Part shown: piece by piece, positions 42,393 through 51,760 of the stretch
How positions within the stretch are numbered: the stretch's first letter is position 1
Layout: each line of letters begins with the position of its first letter
Source of the DNA: Streptomyces sp. DH24
Lineage (GTDB): Bacteria > Actinomycetota > Actinomycetes > Streptomycetales > Streptomycetaceae
NCBI RefSeq assembly: GCF_029813775.1
Contig: NZ_JARVKW010000031.1
Location: 1-64,000 of the forward strand
DNA: 64,000 bases
Direction of reading: 5' to 3'
Notes under the pieces: generated by a model
What the model saw: the letters and a program-made list of their open reading frames with translations, nothing else
What the model was told of the DNA's origin: nothing
Database searches by the model: none
Translations under genes and position numbers: made by a program

Positions 42393-43595
42393 TCACGCCT
42401 CGGGGTCGTCCCCGAAGTCCGGGATGTCCAGCCGGACCCCGCCCTGCCGCGCGGACTCGTGCGCGACGATGCCCGGCAGGGTGTAGCGGGCCGCGACCCA
42501 CGCGTTCACGGACGGCAGGGCGCGGCGGTTGACGGCGGTCACGAAGTCGTCCACCAGGAAGTGGTGGCTGCCCTCGTGCCCGTTGTGCAGGTGGTCGAAC
42601 TCGCGCGGCAGCCGCGCCCGGTCGTGCACGGGCGCGGAGCCCGAGGTGAACGCGGCCCGCAGCTCCGGCGCGATGTGCTGAAGCGAGGGGTCGTCGGGGG
42701 ACAGGGTGGGCTTCGGCTCCAGGAGTTCCGTGATGTCCTTGACGCCCTTCTTGTCCTGCCACAGGGCGATGGTGGCGACCTGCTCCATGCTCGCCTCCGT
42801 CCCGAAGAACCGGAAGCGTGACTCCCGGATGTGCGAGGGGTAGCCCACCCGCCGGAACTCGTTCGTACGGAACGAGCCGCCGCCTGCCACCTCGAACAGC
42901 GCGGTCGCGTTGGACACGTCGTTGTCGAACTGGCTCACCTCCCGGTCGAACACGCCGTCCCCGCGGTCGTCGGTCACGCCGATCGCGGACACGCTCACCG
43001 CGTGCGTCCGCCAGGCGCCCAGCACGCCGCCCACCGCGTGCGTCGGGTACAGCAGCGGGGGATAGCTGGCCGTCGCCTTCCAGTTCTCACCGCCGCTGTA
43101 CTGGTACGCCTCGTAGAAGCCGAGGTCCATGTCGTGCACGTAGTCGCCCTCGGCGTAGAACAGCCGCCCGAAGGCGCCCTCGGCGATCCGGTTGCGGGCG
43201 TGTACGGTCGCCGGGTGGTAGTGGCTGGTCTCGCCCATCATGTACGTCAGACCGGTCGCCCTGACCGCGTCGATGATCGCCGCGATCTCCTCCGTGGTGA
43301 TCGCCATGGGCACCGCCGAGTACACGTGCTTGCCGGCGTTCAGGCCCCGCAGCACCAGCGGGCCGTGGGTCCAGCGCTGCGTGAAGACCGCGACGGCGTC
43401 GACCGTCTCCGACTCCAGCATCGCCTCGTACGACGGGAAGGTCCCGGTGAGCCGTTCGGCGGCGGCGAGCCGCTCGGCCCGCTCCGGGAGCAGGTCGGTG
43501 ACGTGGACCTCGCGGACGCCGGGGTGGGCCAGGAACAGCCTGGCGAACTGGCCCGAGAACTGTCCGGCGCCGACGATGCCGATGGAGAACGTCAT
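42393..43595 (-). CDS. Gfo/Idh/MocA family oxidoreductase
   Basis: A 400-residue NAD(P)-dependent sugar oxidoreductase. The Rossmann N-terminus is FSIGIVGAGQFSGQFARLF, followed by the family's GKHVYSAVPMA at the EKP position (Lys replaced: SAVP in place of EKP-like). Because the catalytic Lys motif is altered, activity may differ from typical members. ATG at 43595 fits the Rossmann start. It is the last gene of the minus-strand carbohydrate operon behind a binding lipoprotein and two permeases, so it probably acts on the imported sugar. Confidence 0.85.
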   Translation of the reverse strand: MTFSIGIVGAGQFSGQFARLFLAHPGVREVHVTDLLPERAERLAAAERLTGTFPSYEAMLESETVDAVAVFTQRWTHGPLVLRGLNAGKHVYSAVPMAITTEEIAAIIDAVRATGLTYMMGETSHYHPATVHARNRIAEGAFGRLFYAEGDYVHDMDLGFYEAYQYSGGENWKATASYPPLLYPTHAVGGVLGAWRTHAVSVSAIGVTDDRGDGVFDREVSQFDNDVSNATALFEVAGGGSFRTNEFRRVGYPSHIRESRFRFFGTEASMEQVATIALWQDKKGVKDITELLEPKPTLSPDDPSLQHIAPELRAAFTSGSAPVHDRARLPREFDHLHNGHEGSHHFLVDDFVTAVNRRALPSVNAWVAARYTLPGIVAHESARQGGVRLDIPDFGDDPEA

Positions 43596-43671
43596 GGATG
43601 GGATGCCCTTCAGTCGAGTCACCGGTCCCGGAGACCGCGTCGCTGGCCGAGTCACTGGTTCCGGGGCCGGG

Positions 43672-45018
43672 TCACTGGTCGAGGATCAGGTTGATCTGTT
43701 CGTTGGTCCGGTCGAGGCTGCTCACGGGGGCGCCGTTGCCGAACACGTCCTCCATGGCGGGGTGCATGAGCGCCAGCACGTCCGCCGCGTAGGTGGTGAT
43801 CGGGTAGGAGAACGTCGTGAAGTTCTTCCGGTCGGCGACCGGCCTGGTGAACGCGGTGACGTCGATGCCCTTCTCCCGGTAGGCGGCCACCGCGGCCCGG
43901 GTGCCGGCCCAAGTGGCCGGGAAGACGACGCCGTAGCGCCCCACCGTCCGCTGACACGCGTCGGACGCCAGGTACTTCACCCACTTCAGGGCCCCCGGCT
44001 TGTTGCGGGCGTTCTTCGTGACGGAGTCGGCGAGCCCGTTCATCATGGTGGCGCGCTTGCCGGTGGGGCCGACCGGGGTGACGGCGGTGCGGATGTCCAG
44101 CCCCTTGAAACCGTCGTACGTGGAGAGCATCCACGCCCCGTCGAAGGCGGCCGCCGCCCGGCCCGAGGCGATCTGCGCGTTGGCCTGACTGGACTGGGAG
44201 TACTCGGTGAGCGGGGCCATGTACCCCTTCTTCGCCAGTCCGAAGTACCACGTGATCACCGACTGGAAGGTCGGGTCGTCGTAGCGGTACTCGGTGCCCC
44301 AGCGCTTCTTGTCGGTGTAGGTCCAGCCCGCGGAGGCGGCCAGGTTGCTCCAGGTGGTCTGGCCGTCGCCGGCGCCGCCGCCGTTGGTGGCGAGCCCGTA
44401 CACCACGACGTTGTCCTTGTCGAAGCCCTTCTCGTCGCCCCGCCGGCCGTTCTTGTCGACCGTCAGACGCGCCACGGCCTTCTCGAAGGTGCCGCCGTCC
44501 TCCGGGTTCCAGGACAGGCTGCCCAGGTCCCCGGCGGTGAGCCCGGCCGCCTGCGCCAGCTCCGCGTTGTAGAAGAGGCCCACGGTGTCCCAGTCCTTGG
44601 GCGCGCCGTACCGCCGGCCGTCCCGGCCGGTCCAGTTGGCGGCCAGGCCGGGCTGGTAGTCGGCGTCCCGGATGCCGAGGCCGTCGAGCGGTTCGAGCAC
44701 GTTCAGGTCGGCGAACTGGCCGAACTTCTGGATGTGGTCGGTGAACACGTCCGGCTCGGTGCCCGCGATGAAGCTCGCGGTGAGCTTGGTCCAGTAGTCG
44801 TCCCAGCCCAACTGGGTGATCCTGACGTCGAGTCCGGGGTGGCGCCGCTCGAAGTCCTTCGCGCAGGCCTGGTAGGCGGGCAGCTGGTTGGCGTCCCACA
44901 GCCAGTACGTCACCGTGTTCCCGGCCGACCCGGCGTCGCCTCCCGCGCACCCGGTCACGAGCGACAGCGCCAGGGCGCCGGTCAGCGCCCCGGCCGTACG
45001 GATCATCCCAAGTCGCAT
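43672..45018 (-). CDS. Carbohydrate ABC transporter substrate-binding lipoprotein
   Basis: A 448-residue family 1 extracellular solute-binding protein. The signal ends in a lipobox LVTGC, so the mature protein is anchored by a lipidated Cys. NTVTYWLWDANQLPAYQ and FERRHPGLDVRI are typical of sugar binders. Start: ATG at 45018 behind GAGGGAGT. Located just downstream of both permease genes. Sugar unknown. Confidence 0.9.
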   Translation of the reverse strand: MRLGMIRTAGALTGALALSLVTGCAGGDAGSAGNTVTYWLWDANQLPAYQACAKDFERRHPGLDVRITQLGWDDYWTKLTASFIAGTEPDVFTDHIQKFGQFADLNVLEPLDGLGIRDADYQPGLAANWTGRDGRRYGAPKDWDTVGLFYNAELAQAAGLTAGDLGSLSWNPEDGGTFEKAVARLTVDKNGRRGDEKGFDKDNVVVYGLATNGGGAGDGQTTWSNLAASAGWTYTDKKRWGTEYRYDDPTFQSVITWYFGLAKKGYMAPLTEYSQSSQANAQIASGRAAAAFDGAWMLSTYDGFKGLDIRTAVTPVGPTGKRATMMNGLADSVTKNARNKPGALKWVKYLASDACQRTVGRYGVVFPATWAGTRAAVAAYREKGIDVTAFTRPVADRKNFTTFSYPITTYAADVLALMHPAMEDVFGNGAPVSSLDRTNEQINLILDQ

Positions 45019-45028
45019 GGACACTCCC

Positions 45029-45946
45029 TCACTTGATCCCGGTGAAGCCGATGGAGCCGACGACGCGGCGCGCGAAGCAGCCGAACAGCACGAGCATCGG
45101 CAGGGCCGCGACGAGCGTGGCCGCCATCAGGCCCGACCAGTCGACGCCGGTCTGCGGGGTCTGGGCCCGGAAGACCGCCAGCGCCACGGTCAGCACGCGT
45201 GAGGTGTCGCTGTGCGAGACCATCAGCGGCCAGAAGTAGTCGTTCCAGGACGTGATGTACGTCAGCACCGTCAGCGTCAGCACCGGCGTGGCCGCCATGG
45301 GCAGCAGCACGCGGAAGAACACGCGGACCTTCCCGGCGCCGTCGAGCAGGGCCGCCTCCTCGACCTCGCGCGGTACCCCGAGGAAGAACTGCCGCAGGAA
45401 GAACACCGCGAACGGCGTCATGAACATCGTCGGCAGCGCGATGCCCAGCAGCGTGTCCACCAGGCCGAGTTCCTTGATGAGCACGAAGTTCGGCAGCAGC
45501 GTGAAGACGGCCGGCACCATCAGCCCGGCGAGGAACAGGGCGAACACCGTGTCCCGGCCCCGCCAGCGCAGCCGTGCGAAGGCGTACGCGGCCATCGCGG
45601 AGAAGAGGATCTGGCAACCGGTCACCAGGGTGGAGACCAGGACAGAGTTGAGCAGGTAGCGCCAGAACTCCAGCCCGCCGCCCGCGCCGCCCCGGGCGAC
45701 CGCCTCCTCGGTGGACTGCAGGCCGAGCGCCCGCTCGAAGCCGTCGGTGGTGAGGCCGACGGGCAGCGGGTCGGCCGGCTGGGTGGCGAGCCCCGCGTTC
45801 GAGGACAGCGCGGTGCGCAGGATCCAGTAGAACGGCAGCAGGGTGACGAGCACGATCGCGGCCAGCGCCGCCCAGGCCGCGACGCGTCCGGGGGAGGGTC
45901 CGCGCCTCGCGGGTCGTACGGTCGTCGTGTCTGTCACCGCAGCCAT
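45029..45946 (-). CDS. Carbohydrate ABC transporter permease (MalG-like)
   Basis: A 305-residue membrane protein with six predicted helices. The EAA loop is in EVEEAALLDGAGKVRVFFRV, which contacts the ATPase. Followed by the binding protein gene after 10 bp. ATG at 45946 behind GGGAGCGAAC. No ATPase gene is in the operon, as usual in Streptomyces, where a shared MsiK-type ATPase serves many sugar importers. Confidence 0.9.
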   Translation of the reverse strand: MAAVTDTTTVRPARRGPSPGRVAAWAALAAIVLVTLLPFYWILRTALSSNAGLATQPADPLPVGLTTDGFERALGLQSTEEAVARGGAGGGLEFWRYLLNSVLVSTLVTGCQILFSAMAAYAFARLRWRGRDTVFALFLAGLMVPAVFTLLPNFVLIKELGLVDTLLGIALPTMFMTPFAVFFLRQFFLGVPREVEEAALLDGAGKVRVFFRVLLPMAATPVLTLTVLTYITSWNDYFWPLMVSHSDTSRVLTVALAVFRAQTPQTGVDWSGLMAATLVAALPMLVLFGCFARRVVGSIGFTGIK

Positions 45947-45966
45947 GTCGGTTCGCTCCCTTCCCG

Positions 45967-46884
45967 TCAGCCGAGGTCGGTCCGGCCGGCCCGGGTGAGC
46001 CGGTACTGCAGGACGGTGATGGCGCTCAGCACGACGAGCAGCGCGACGGACATCGCGGAGGCGTAGCCGAACTGGAAACGGCCGAACGCGGCGCCGTAGA
46101 TGTAGTACTGGAGCACGTTGGTGGCGTTGGCCGGCCCGCCGGCGGTCGTCACGGCGACCGTGTCGAAGACCTGGAAGGAGCCGATCACCGTCATGATGAG
46201 CACCACCGCGAGCACCGGTCTGAGCAGCGGCAGCGTGATCCGCCAGAACATCCGCCACTCGCTCGCGCCGTCCACCTTCGCTGCCTCGTACATGTCGTCG
46301 GGGATGGCCTGGAGACCGGCGAACAGCAGCAGGGCGGTGTAGCCGACGTGCCGCCACACGTTGATCAGGGCGATCGTCGGGACCGCCCAGGTCTCGTCCG
46401 CGAGGAACGGGATCCGGTCCAGGCCGGCGGCCGCGACGATCTCGTTGCCGATGCCCAGCTGGGTGTCGAGGATCCAGAGCCAGACGATGCCGGCGACGAC
46501 GTTCGACATCAGGTACGGGGTGAGCACGATCCCCCGCAGCACCGCCGACCGCGTCAGCCGCTGCAGCAGTACGGCGACGGCGAGCGCGCAGACGGTCTGC
46601 ACGCCGATGTTGATGGCGACGTACTCGACGGTGACGGTCAGCGAGTCCCAGAAGATGGGGTCGTGCACCATCCGCACGTAGTTGTCGAGGCCCACCCACT
46701 CGGCCGGGGTGAGCAGGTTGAAGCGGGTGAAGCTCAGCCAGACGCCCCGCAGCGTCGGCCAGAGCAGGAAGACGAGGAAGCCCAGCAGAGCGGGAGCGAC
46801 GAACACCGCGGCCAGCGTTCCGTCCCCCCGGTTCTCCCGGTCCCGCGCCCGGCGCGTCGGTGGGCTGCTGGAGGCGATGGTCAT
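45967..46884 (-). CDS. Carbohydrate ABC transporter permease (MalF-like)
   Basis: A 305-residue permease with six predicted helices. EAA loop: DDMYEAAKVDGASEWRMFWR. First gene of the sugar operon; ATG at 46884 behind GAGGGAGT. It is divergent from the ROK regulator gene, which probably controls it. Pairs with the next permease as a heterodimer. Confidence 0.9.
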   Translation of the reverse strand: MTIASSSPPTRRARDRENRGDGTLAAVFVAPALLGFLVFLLWPTLRGVWLSFTRFNLLTPAEWVGLDNYVRMVHDPIFWDSLTVTVEYVAINIGVQTVCALAVAVLLQRLTRSAVLRGIVLTPYLMSNVVAGIVWLWILDTQLGIGNEIVAAAGLDRIPFLADETWAVPTIALINVWRHVGYTALLLFAGLQAIPDDMYEAAKVDGASEWRMFWRITLPLLRPVLAVVLIMTVIGSFQVFDTVAVTTAGGPANATNVLQYYIYGAAFGRFQFGYASAMSVALLVVLSAITVLQYRLTRAGRTDLG

Positions 46885-46924
46885 CGGGAGACTCCCTCGC
46901 AAGCGGCGGCTCGTCCTCGGTCAT

Positions 46925-47034
46925 TTACTTTTGATGCAGAAGGATCGGGGCGTCAAGGACTGCGGCGACGCCTCCTTGACCGCCGCTTCCGCCGCATAGA
47001 CTGACCTCGTTGTTTTCGTAATGAAAAAAAGTAG
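46925..47034. promoter_or_regulatory. Divergent control region with inverted half-sites
   Basis: AT-rich sequences lie at both ends of the region between the permease operon and the ROK gene. TTACTTTT (46925-46932) and, inverted, AAAAGTAG (47027-47034) are near-identical half-sites next to each start. They are candidate binding sites for the ROK repressor. No further boxes could be fixed. Confidence 0.4.
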
Positions 47035-47049
47035 AGGAATCTGGCGATC

Positions 47050-48210
47050 ATGACCGCACGTGCCGACAACTGGCTTCCGCTGAGTTCCGGGGAACGCGCG
47101 GTGGCGATCGAGGTGCTCGTCCACGGCCCGCTGTCACGCACCGAACTGGCCCGGCGGCTCGACCTCTCCGCCGGCAGCCTCACCCGCCTGACCAAGCCGC
47201 TGATCGAGTCGGGCCTGCTGGTGGAGGTGCCCGAGGCGGGCGTCTCGGCGGAGGCGCGCCAGGGCCGGCCCTCGCAGCCGCTGGACGTCGTCGCCGAGTC
47301 ACGCGCCTTCATCGGCTTCAAGATCACCGGGGACATGGTCTACGGCGTCGTCACCACCCTGCGCAGCGAGATCGTCGCCCGTCACGACCGGCCCCTCACC
47401 ACGCAAGAACCCGCGGAAGTCGCCGACCTGCTCGGCGAGATGACCGCCGAGCTGACCCGTGACCACCCCGGCATCGCCGGCGTCGGCATCGGCGTGGGCG
47501 GCCTCGTGCGGGACCGCTCCGTGGTCGCGGAGTCGCCCTTCCTGGGCTGGCGCGACGTCGGCCTGGCCGAACTCGTGGCGGAGCGCACCGGACTGCCGGT
47601 GGTCGTCGAGAACGACCTCGCCTCCCTCGTCGAGGCCGAGACCTGGTTCGGTGCCGGTCGCGGCCTGGACCGCTTCGTCGTCCTGACCATCGGCGCCGGG
47701 CTCGGCTACGGCCTCGTCCTGGGCGGTAGGCGGGTGCCGTGCGCCGAGGAGGACCGCGGCTTCGGCAGGCACTGGATCCTCCGCCCCGACGGGCCGCTCA
47801 CCCCCGACGGGCAGCGGGGCAGCGCCGTGTCGCTGCTCACCATCCCGAGCATCCGCTACCAGATCCGTGCGGCCACCGGCCGGGACCACACCTACGAGGA
47901 GATCCTCGCCCTCGCCGCCGAGGGCGAGCCCATGTCCGCCCGCGTCGTGGACGAGGCCGCGTGCGCCCTCGGCACGCTCGTGGCCCAGATCTCCAACTTC
48001 GTCATGCCGCAGAAGATCCTGCTCGCCGGTGAGGGCGTCGGGCTCATGGACGTGGCGGGGGAGAGGGTGCGCGAGACGATCCGCGCCAACCGGCATCCCC
48101 TGGCCGCCCCGGTCGCCCTGGAGACCAAGGTGTCCGACTTCCACGACTGGGCGCGCGGCGCCGCCGTGCTGGCCATCCAGGTGCTCGTCCTGGGGTTGGC
48201 CCAGGCGTGA
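47050..48210 (+). CDS. ROK family transcriptional regulator
   Basis: 386 residues: a winged helix-turn-helix (about 15-75; LSRTELARRLDLSAGSLTRL) followed by a ROK sugar-kinase-like domain with GVGIGVGGLV, VENDLASL and LTIGAGLGYGL. The usual ROK zinc-site Cys cluster is not evident. ROK regulators bind sugars or sugar phosphates and repress transport genes. The divergent sugar importer is the likely target. GAGGAA stands before the ATG. Confidence 0.9.
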   Translation: MTARADNWLPLSSGERAVAIEVLVHGPLSRTELARRLDLSAGSLTRLTKPLIESGLLVEVPEAGVSAEARQGRPSQPLDVVAESRAFIGFKITGDMVYGVVTTLRSEIVARHDRPLTTQEPAEVADLLGEMTAELTRDHPGIAGVGIGVGGLVRDRSVVAESPFLGWRDVGLAELVAERTGLPVVVENDLASLVEAETWFGAGRGLDRFVVLTIGAGLGYGLVLGGRRVPCAEEDRGFGRHWILRPDGPLTPDGQRGSAVSLLTIPSIRYQIRAATGRDHTYEEILALAAEGEPMSARVVDEAACALGTLVAQISNFVMPQKILLAGEGVGLMDVAGERVRETIRANRHPLAAPVALETKVSDFHDWARGAAVLAIQVLVLGLAQA

Positions 48211-48343
48211 ACTCCCCGGTGGCAGCGGGCAACTGCCGCTGCGGACGGCCTGAAGGGACGTGAGCAGGGACACGGTCCGATATGTACCTTTTGCGCGTGC
48301 TTACTCACAGCGCCTTCACCTTCGGCGCCGTATGCTTCACACC

Positions 48344-48517
48344 ATGTCCACCACTGTTGAACCCTCCTCCGAGCGATCGGCTGACGAGGTCAACGAGGAG
48401 ATCCGGGCCCTGTGGCGCCGGTCGGGCGGGACACTGAGCGTCGAACAGCGCGAGGAGTACCAGCGCCTCGTCCTCGAATGGGCCGCCGCGGCCCCGCAGC
48501 GGGTGCCGGCGGCCTGA
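48344..48517 (+). CDS. Small conserved-type hypothetical protein
   Basis: 57 residues, helical, acidic N-terminal half (SADEVNEEIRALWRRSGGTL, then SVEQREEYQRLVLEWAAA). No known function. ATG at 48344 is preferred: TATGCT at 48331-48336 is a -10 box 7 nt upstream, suggesting leaderless expression; an ATG at 48332 lies inside that box. Located between the ROK gene and the decayed transporter gene. Confidence 0.6.
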   Translation: MSTTVEPSSERSADEVNEEIRALWRRSGGTLSVEQREEYQRLVLEWAAAAPQRVPAA

Positions 48518-48539
48518 GCGCCGCCCGACCACCCCGCGC

Positions 48540-49398
48540 ATCGCATCCTCGTCCCCGGGCACCCCTCATCCGACGGGTGCCCTCCTCGCACTGGCCTCGG
48601 CCGTCTGCTACGGCATCGTCGACTTCGCCGGCGGGCTGCTGTCCAGACGCGTCTCCTACGCGGCCGTCACCTTCCTCGGCCAGGTCGGCGGGCTTCTGCT
48701 CGCCCGCCTGGCCGCCCTTCTCGTGCCCGCCGGCGCCGCGCACCCCGCCGATCTGCTGTGGGGCGCGCTGTCCGGCGTCGGCAGCGGCACCGCCATGCTT
48801 GTCCTCAACCGGGGACTCAGCCGGGGCGCCATGAGCGTCGTCGTGCCGGTGAGCGCCGGCACCGACGTCGCGCTGTCCGTGCTCTGCGGCGTCCTCCTGC
48901 TCGGCGACCGGCGCGGCGCCCTCGCCCGGGCCGGCATCGCCGTCACGGTGCCCGCCCTGTGGCTGGTGTCCGGCGGCTCCGCCGGACCGCGCTCCGAGGT
49001 CACCGACGGCCTCGTCGCCGGCGCGGGCGTCGCCGTGCAGTACATCGCCCTGGGCCAGGCCGGACCCGGCAGCGGACTGTGGCCCGTCGCCGCCGGCCGC
49101 GTCGCCGCCGTACTCCTGCTGCTGCCGGGCGCCGCACGCCACCCCCGGCTCCTGCGACTGCCGCCTCCGCCGCTCCGCCCAGGCCCTGGTCATCGGCGCG
49201 GGCGCCGCCCTCGGCCTGATCCTCTACCTGCTCGCCGCCCAGCGACAGCTCGTTGCGGTCGCCGTGGTGCTCGCGTCCCTCTGCCCGGCCATTCCCGTCG
49301 TCCTCGGCCTGGCCCTCCTCGACGAACACCTCACCCGGTGGCAGGCCCTCGGCCTGGCGGGCGCCGCAGCGGCCACCGTCCTGCTCACGCTGGGCTGA
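48540..49398 (+). pseudogene. EamA/DMT family transporter, frameshifted
   Basis: The translation shows the ten-helix DMT pattern (LALASAVCYGIVDFAGGLLS, then VVVPVSAGTDVALSVLCGVL), but no ATG, GTG or TTG precedes the first helix in frame. Near 49150-49175 the reading frame changes by one: before it the frame is that of 48723, after it LILYLLAAQRQLVAVAVVLA and ALLDEHLTRW continue in the next frame to TGA at 49396. So there is one frameshift and no canonical start. Either a true pseudogene or a sequencing error plus unusual start. Ends directly against the convergent protease gene. Confidence 0.75.
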
Positions 49399-50769
49399 TC
49401 AGCCCCACGTCGCCGAGTAGTGCCGGCGGCAGGCGGCGCGGTCCCGCTCGACGCGGATCCAGCGCGTGGCCGCCAGCGCGACCAGGCTGCCCGCGACGAC
49501 CAGCAGCCCCGGGCCGGCGTTCCTGCGGTCCGTGAGCCGCGACAGCAGTGCCGACACGTCCGTGCCGCCCGTGACCGGCGCCGACGTTCCCGACGCCGCA
49601 CCGTCCGGCGCGGCGGCCCCCTGCGGGCTCGACGGGGAGGGCGCGGGGGAGGAGCGCCCGCCGGAGCCCGCCCCGGCGGGCGCCACGACCAGGCGCACAC
49701 CGAGCGCGGCCATCGCCTGCTTCACCGGCTGGAAGAACGTCGTACCGCCCTTGGCGCAGTCGCCGTCGCCGCCCGAGGTCACGCCCAGCGCGACGCCCTC
49801 GGAGAACAGCGGGCCGCCGCTGTCCCCGGGCTCGGCGCACACGTCCGTCTCGATCAGGCCGCCGACCGTGCCCTCCGGGTAGTTGACCGTCGCGTCCAGC
49901 GCCGTGACCCGCCCGTCCCGCAGCCCGCTCGTGCTGCCGCTGCGGAACACCCGCTGTCCCACGGACGCCTCGCCCGCCCCGGTGATCCGCACGCTCTCGC
50001 CGCCGCCGACGGCGACCACGTCCGCGCCCTCGCCCGCCCTGCCGTTGTCGTACTTCACCAGGGAGAAGTCGTCGCCCGGGAAACTCCCGGCGACCGTCGT
50101 GCCCAGCTGCCGGTCGCCCCGGTCGTCGGCGAACCACACCGAGCCGTTCGGGCCGCAGTGACCGGCCGTGAGGATGAAGTCGGTTCGCCCGTCGGTCACG
50201 TTGAACCCCGCCGAGCAGCGCCCCGCCGCGGACAGGATCGGCCGGGCGCCGTTGATCCGGGTCGTGAAGACGCCCTCGGTGCGCTCCATGCGGACGAAGC
50301 CGCCGATGCGCTCGGCGACACCGGTCAGCCGGGACCAGTCGGACGCGGACACCGTGCGGTCGCCGCGGACCACCACCCGGTTGTTCCGGTAGTCCACGGC
50401 CCACGCCGTCCCGGGCACCCGGGGTGCCGCGCGCAGCGTCGCCGTGGCCGTCTTCAGATCGCGCATGCTGTACCGCACGACCTCCGCCTCGGCGCCGGCC
50501 CGCCGCACCTCGGCGGCCCCCTCCCGGTCGGTGACCGCGACGACCGGCCGCCCGTCGTCCCCGACCCAGCTGCCCGCCGTACGGGAGGTGCCGAGCCGCG
50601 CCACCACCTCCGCGCCGGCCGTGGTGCGCGGGCCCGCGTGCGGCACGGCCGGCGGGACGCCGGGCTCGCTCGCGACGGCACGGGTCACCATCACCGTGCC
50701 GAGCAAGAGCCCGCCGACGGCCGCCAGCCGCGTCACTCGCCGGACGGTACGTCGTCGTGCGTGCCTCAT
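49399..50769 (-). CDS. Streptogrisin-like serine protease with C-terminal membrane anchor
   Basis: A 456-residue S1 protease precursor: signal peptide (about 1-33), prodomain (about 34-170), catalytic domain with TAGHC, DDFSLVKYDN and GDSGGP, then a Ser/Pro/Gly linker (about 375-410) and a hydrophobic helix (PGLLVVAGSLVALAATRW) followed by basic residues. The end structure predicts a protease held on the outer face of the membrane. ATG at 50769 behind GGGAGTCAGGC. Related to the protease at 15514 but with a different tail. Confidence 0.88.
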   Translation of the reverse strand: MRHARRRTVRRVTRLAAVGGLLLGTVMVTRAVASEPGVPPAVPHAGPRTTAGAEVVARLGTSRTAGSWVGDDGRPVVAVTDREGAAEVRRAGAEAEVVRYSMRDLKTATATLRAAPRVPGTAWAVDYRNNRVVVRGDRTVSASDWSRLTGVAERIGGFVRMERTEGVFTTRINGARPILSAAGRCSAGFNVTDGRTDFILTAGHCGPNGSVWFADDRGDRQLGTTVAGSFPGDDFSLVKYDNGRAGEGADVVAVGGGESVRITGAGEASVGQRVFRSGSTSGLRDGRVTALDATVNYPEGTVGGLIETDVCAEPGDSGGPLFSEGVALGVTSGGDGDCAKGGTTFFQPVKQAMAALGVRLVVAPAGAGSGGRSSPAPSPSSPQGAAAPDGAASGTSAPVTGGTDVSALLSRLTDRRNAGPGLLVVAGSLVALAATRWIRVERDRAACRRHYSATWG

Positions 50770-50887
50770 GCCTGACTCCCGGGCCCCGGACGGCGCGGCC
50801 TCAACACCGCGGGGCACTCTCGGAGTCGAGGGCCCTTCCCTCCATACGGGGCCCGGGCCGGGCGCGTTCACCGCGCCCGGCATCGCC

Positions 50888-51718
50888 TCAGCTCTTGCGG
50901 CCCACTCCGCAGAACATCGCCACCTCGGCCGGCTCGGGCCCGTCGTCGGGCTCCGGACGCCAGCGGGAGCAGGACACGACGCCGGGCTCCAGCAGGTCCA
51001 GGCCGTCGAAGAAGCGCGCGACGTCCTCGGGTCTGCGCTGGGTCAGCTTCGGAGTGCCGTGCTCGTTCCAGAACTTGACCGCCTCGTCCACGTCGGGCAT
51101 CGACGGGCTGGTGACGGTGTGCGACAGCACCAGATGGCTGCCCGAGGGCAGCGCGTCGAGCAACTGCCGCACCACGCCGTACGGGTCCTCGTCGTCGCCG
51201 AGGAAGATGACCACGCCGAGCAGCATCAGCCCGACGGGCCGCGTGAAGTCCAGGGTGCGCGCCGCGTGTTCGAGGATCGCGTCGACGTTGCGCAGATCCT
51301 CGTCCAGATAGTCGGTGCGGCCCTCGGGCGTGCTGGTGAGCAACGCGCGGGCGTGGGTGAGGACCAGCGGGTCGTTGTCGACGTAGACGATGCGGGACTC
51401 CGGCGCGATCCGCTGGGCGACCTCGTGCGTGTTGTCCGCGGTGGGCAGCCCGGTGCCGATGTCGAGGAATTGGCGGATCCCTGCCTCGGCGACGAGGTGG
51501 CGCACGGCCCGGCCCAGGAACAGCCGGTCGGCGCGGGCGTACTCGCCGATGCCCGGGTGCAGTTGGCGGATCTGGTCGCCGGCCGCGCGGTCGACCTCGT
51601 AGTTGTCCTTGCCGTCGAGCCAGTAGTTCCAGATGCGGGCCGTGTGGGGCTGAGCGGTGTTGATGCGGTCGAGCAGCTGTCGCTGGGCCTGCTGCCCGGC
51701 CGACGGGTTCTTGGACAC
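50888..51718 (-). CDS. SAM-dependent methyltransferase (DUF574 family)
   Basis: A 276-residue protein of the large Streptomyces DUF574/Methyltransf_19 family. Marks: RIWNYWLDGKDNYEVDR, QFLDIGTGLPTADNTHEVA (SAM site), VYVDNDPLVLTHARALL, HLVLSHTV and CSRWRP. Function of the family is not established; members often sit near regulators and SpoIIE-type genes. GTG at 51718 follows GGGAGTTCCC. Confidence 0.9.
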   Translation of the reverse strand: MSKNPSAGQQAQRQLLDRINTAQPHTARIWNYWLDGKDNYEVDRAAGDQIRQLHPGIGEYARADRLFLGRAVRHLVAEAGIRQFLDIGTGLPTADNTHEVAQRIAPESRIVYVDNDPLVLTHARALLTSTPEGRTDYLDEDLRNVDAILEHAARTLDFTRPVGLMLLGVVIFLGDDEDPYGVVRQLLDALPSGSHLVLSHTVTSPSMPDVDEAVKFWNEHGTPKLTQRRPEDVARFFDGLDLLEPGVVSCSRWRPEPDDGPEPAEVAMFCGVGRKS

Positions 51719-51760
51719 GGGAACTCCCGGTTTGGGTGACGTGCGCGGACAAAGAGCAAT

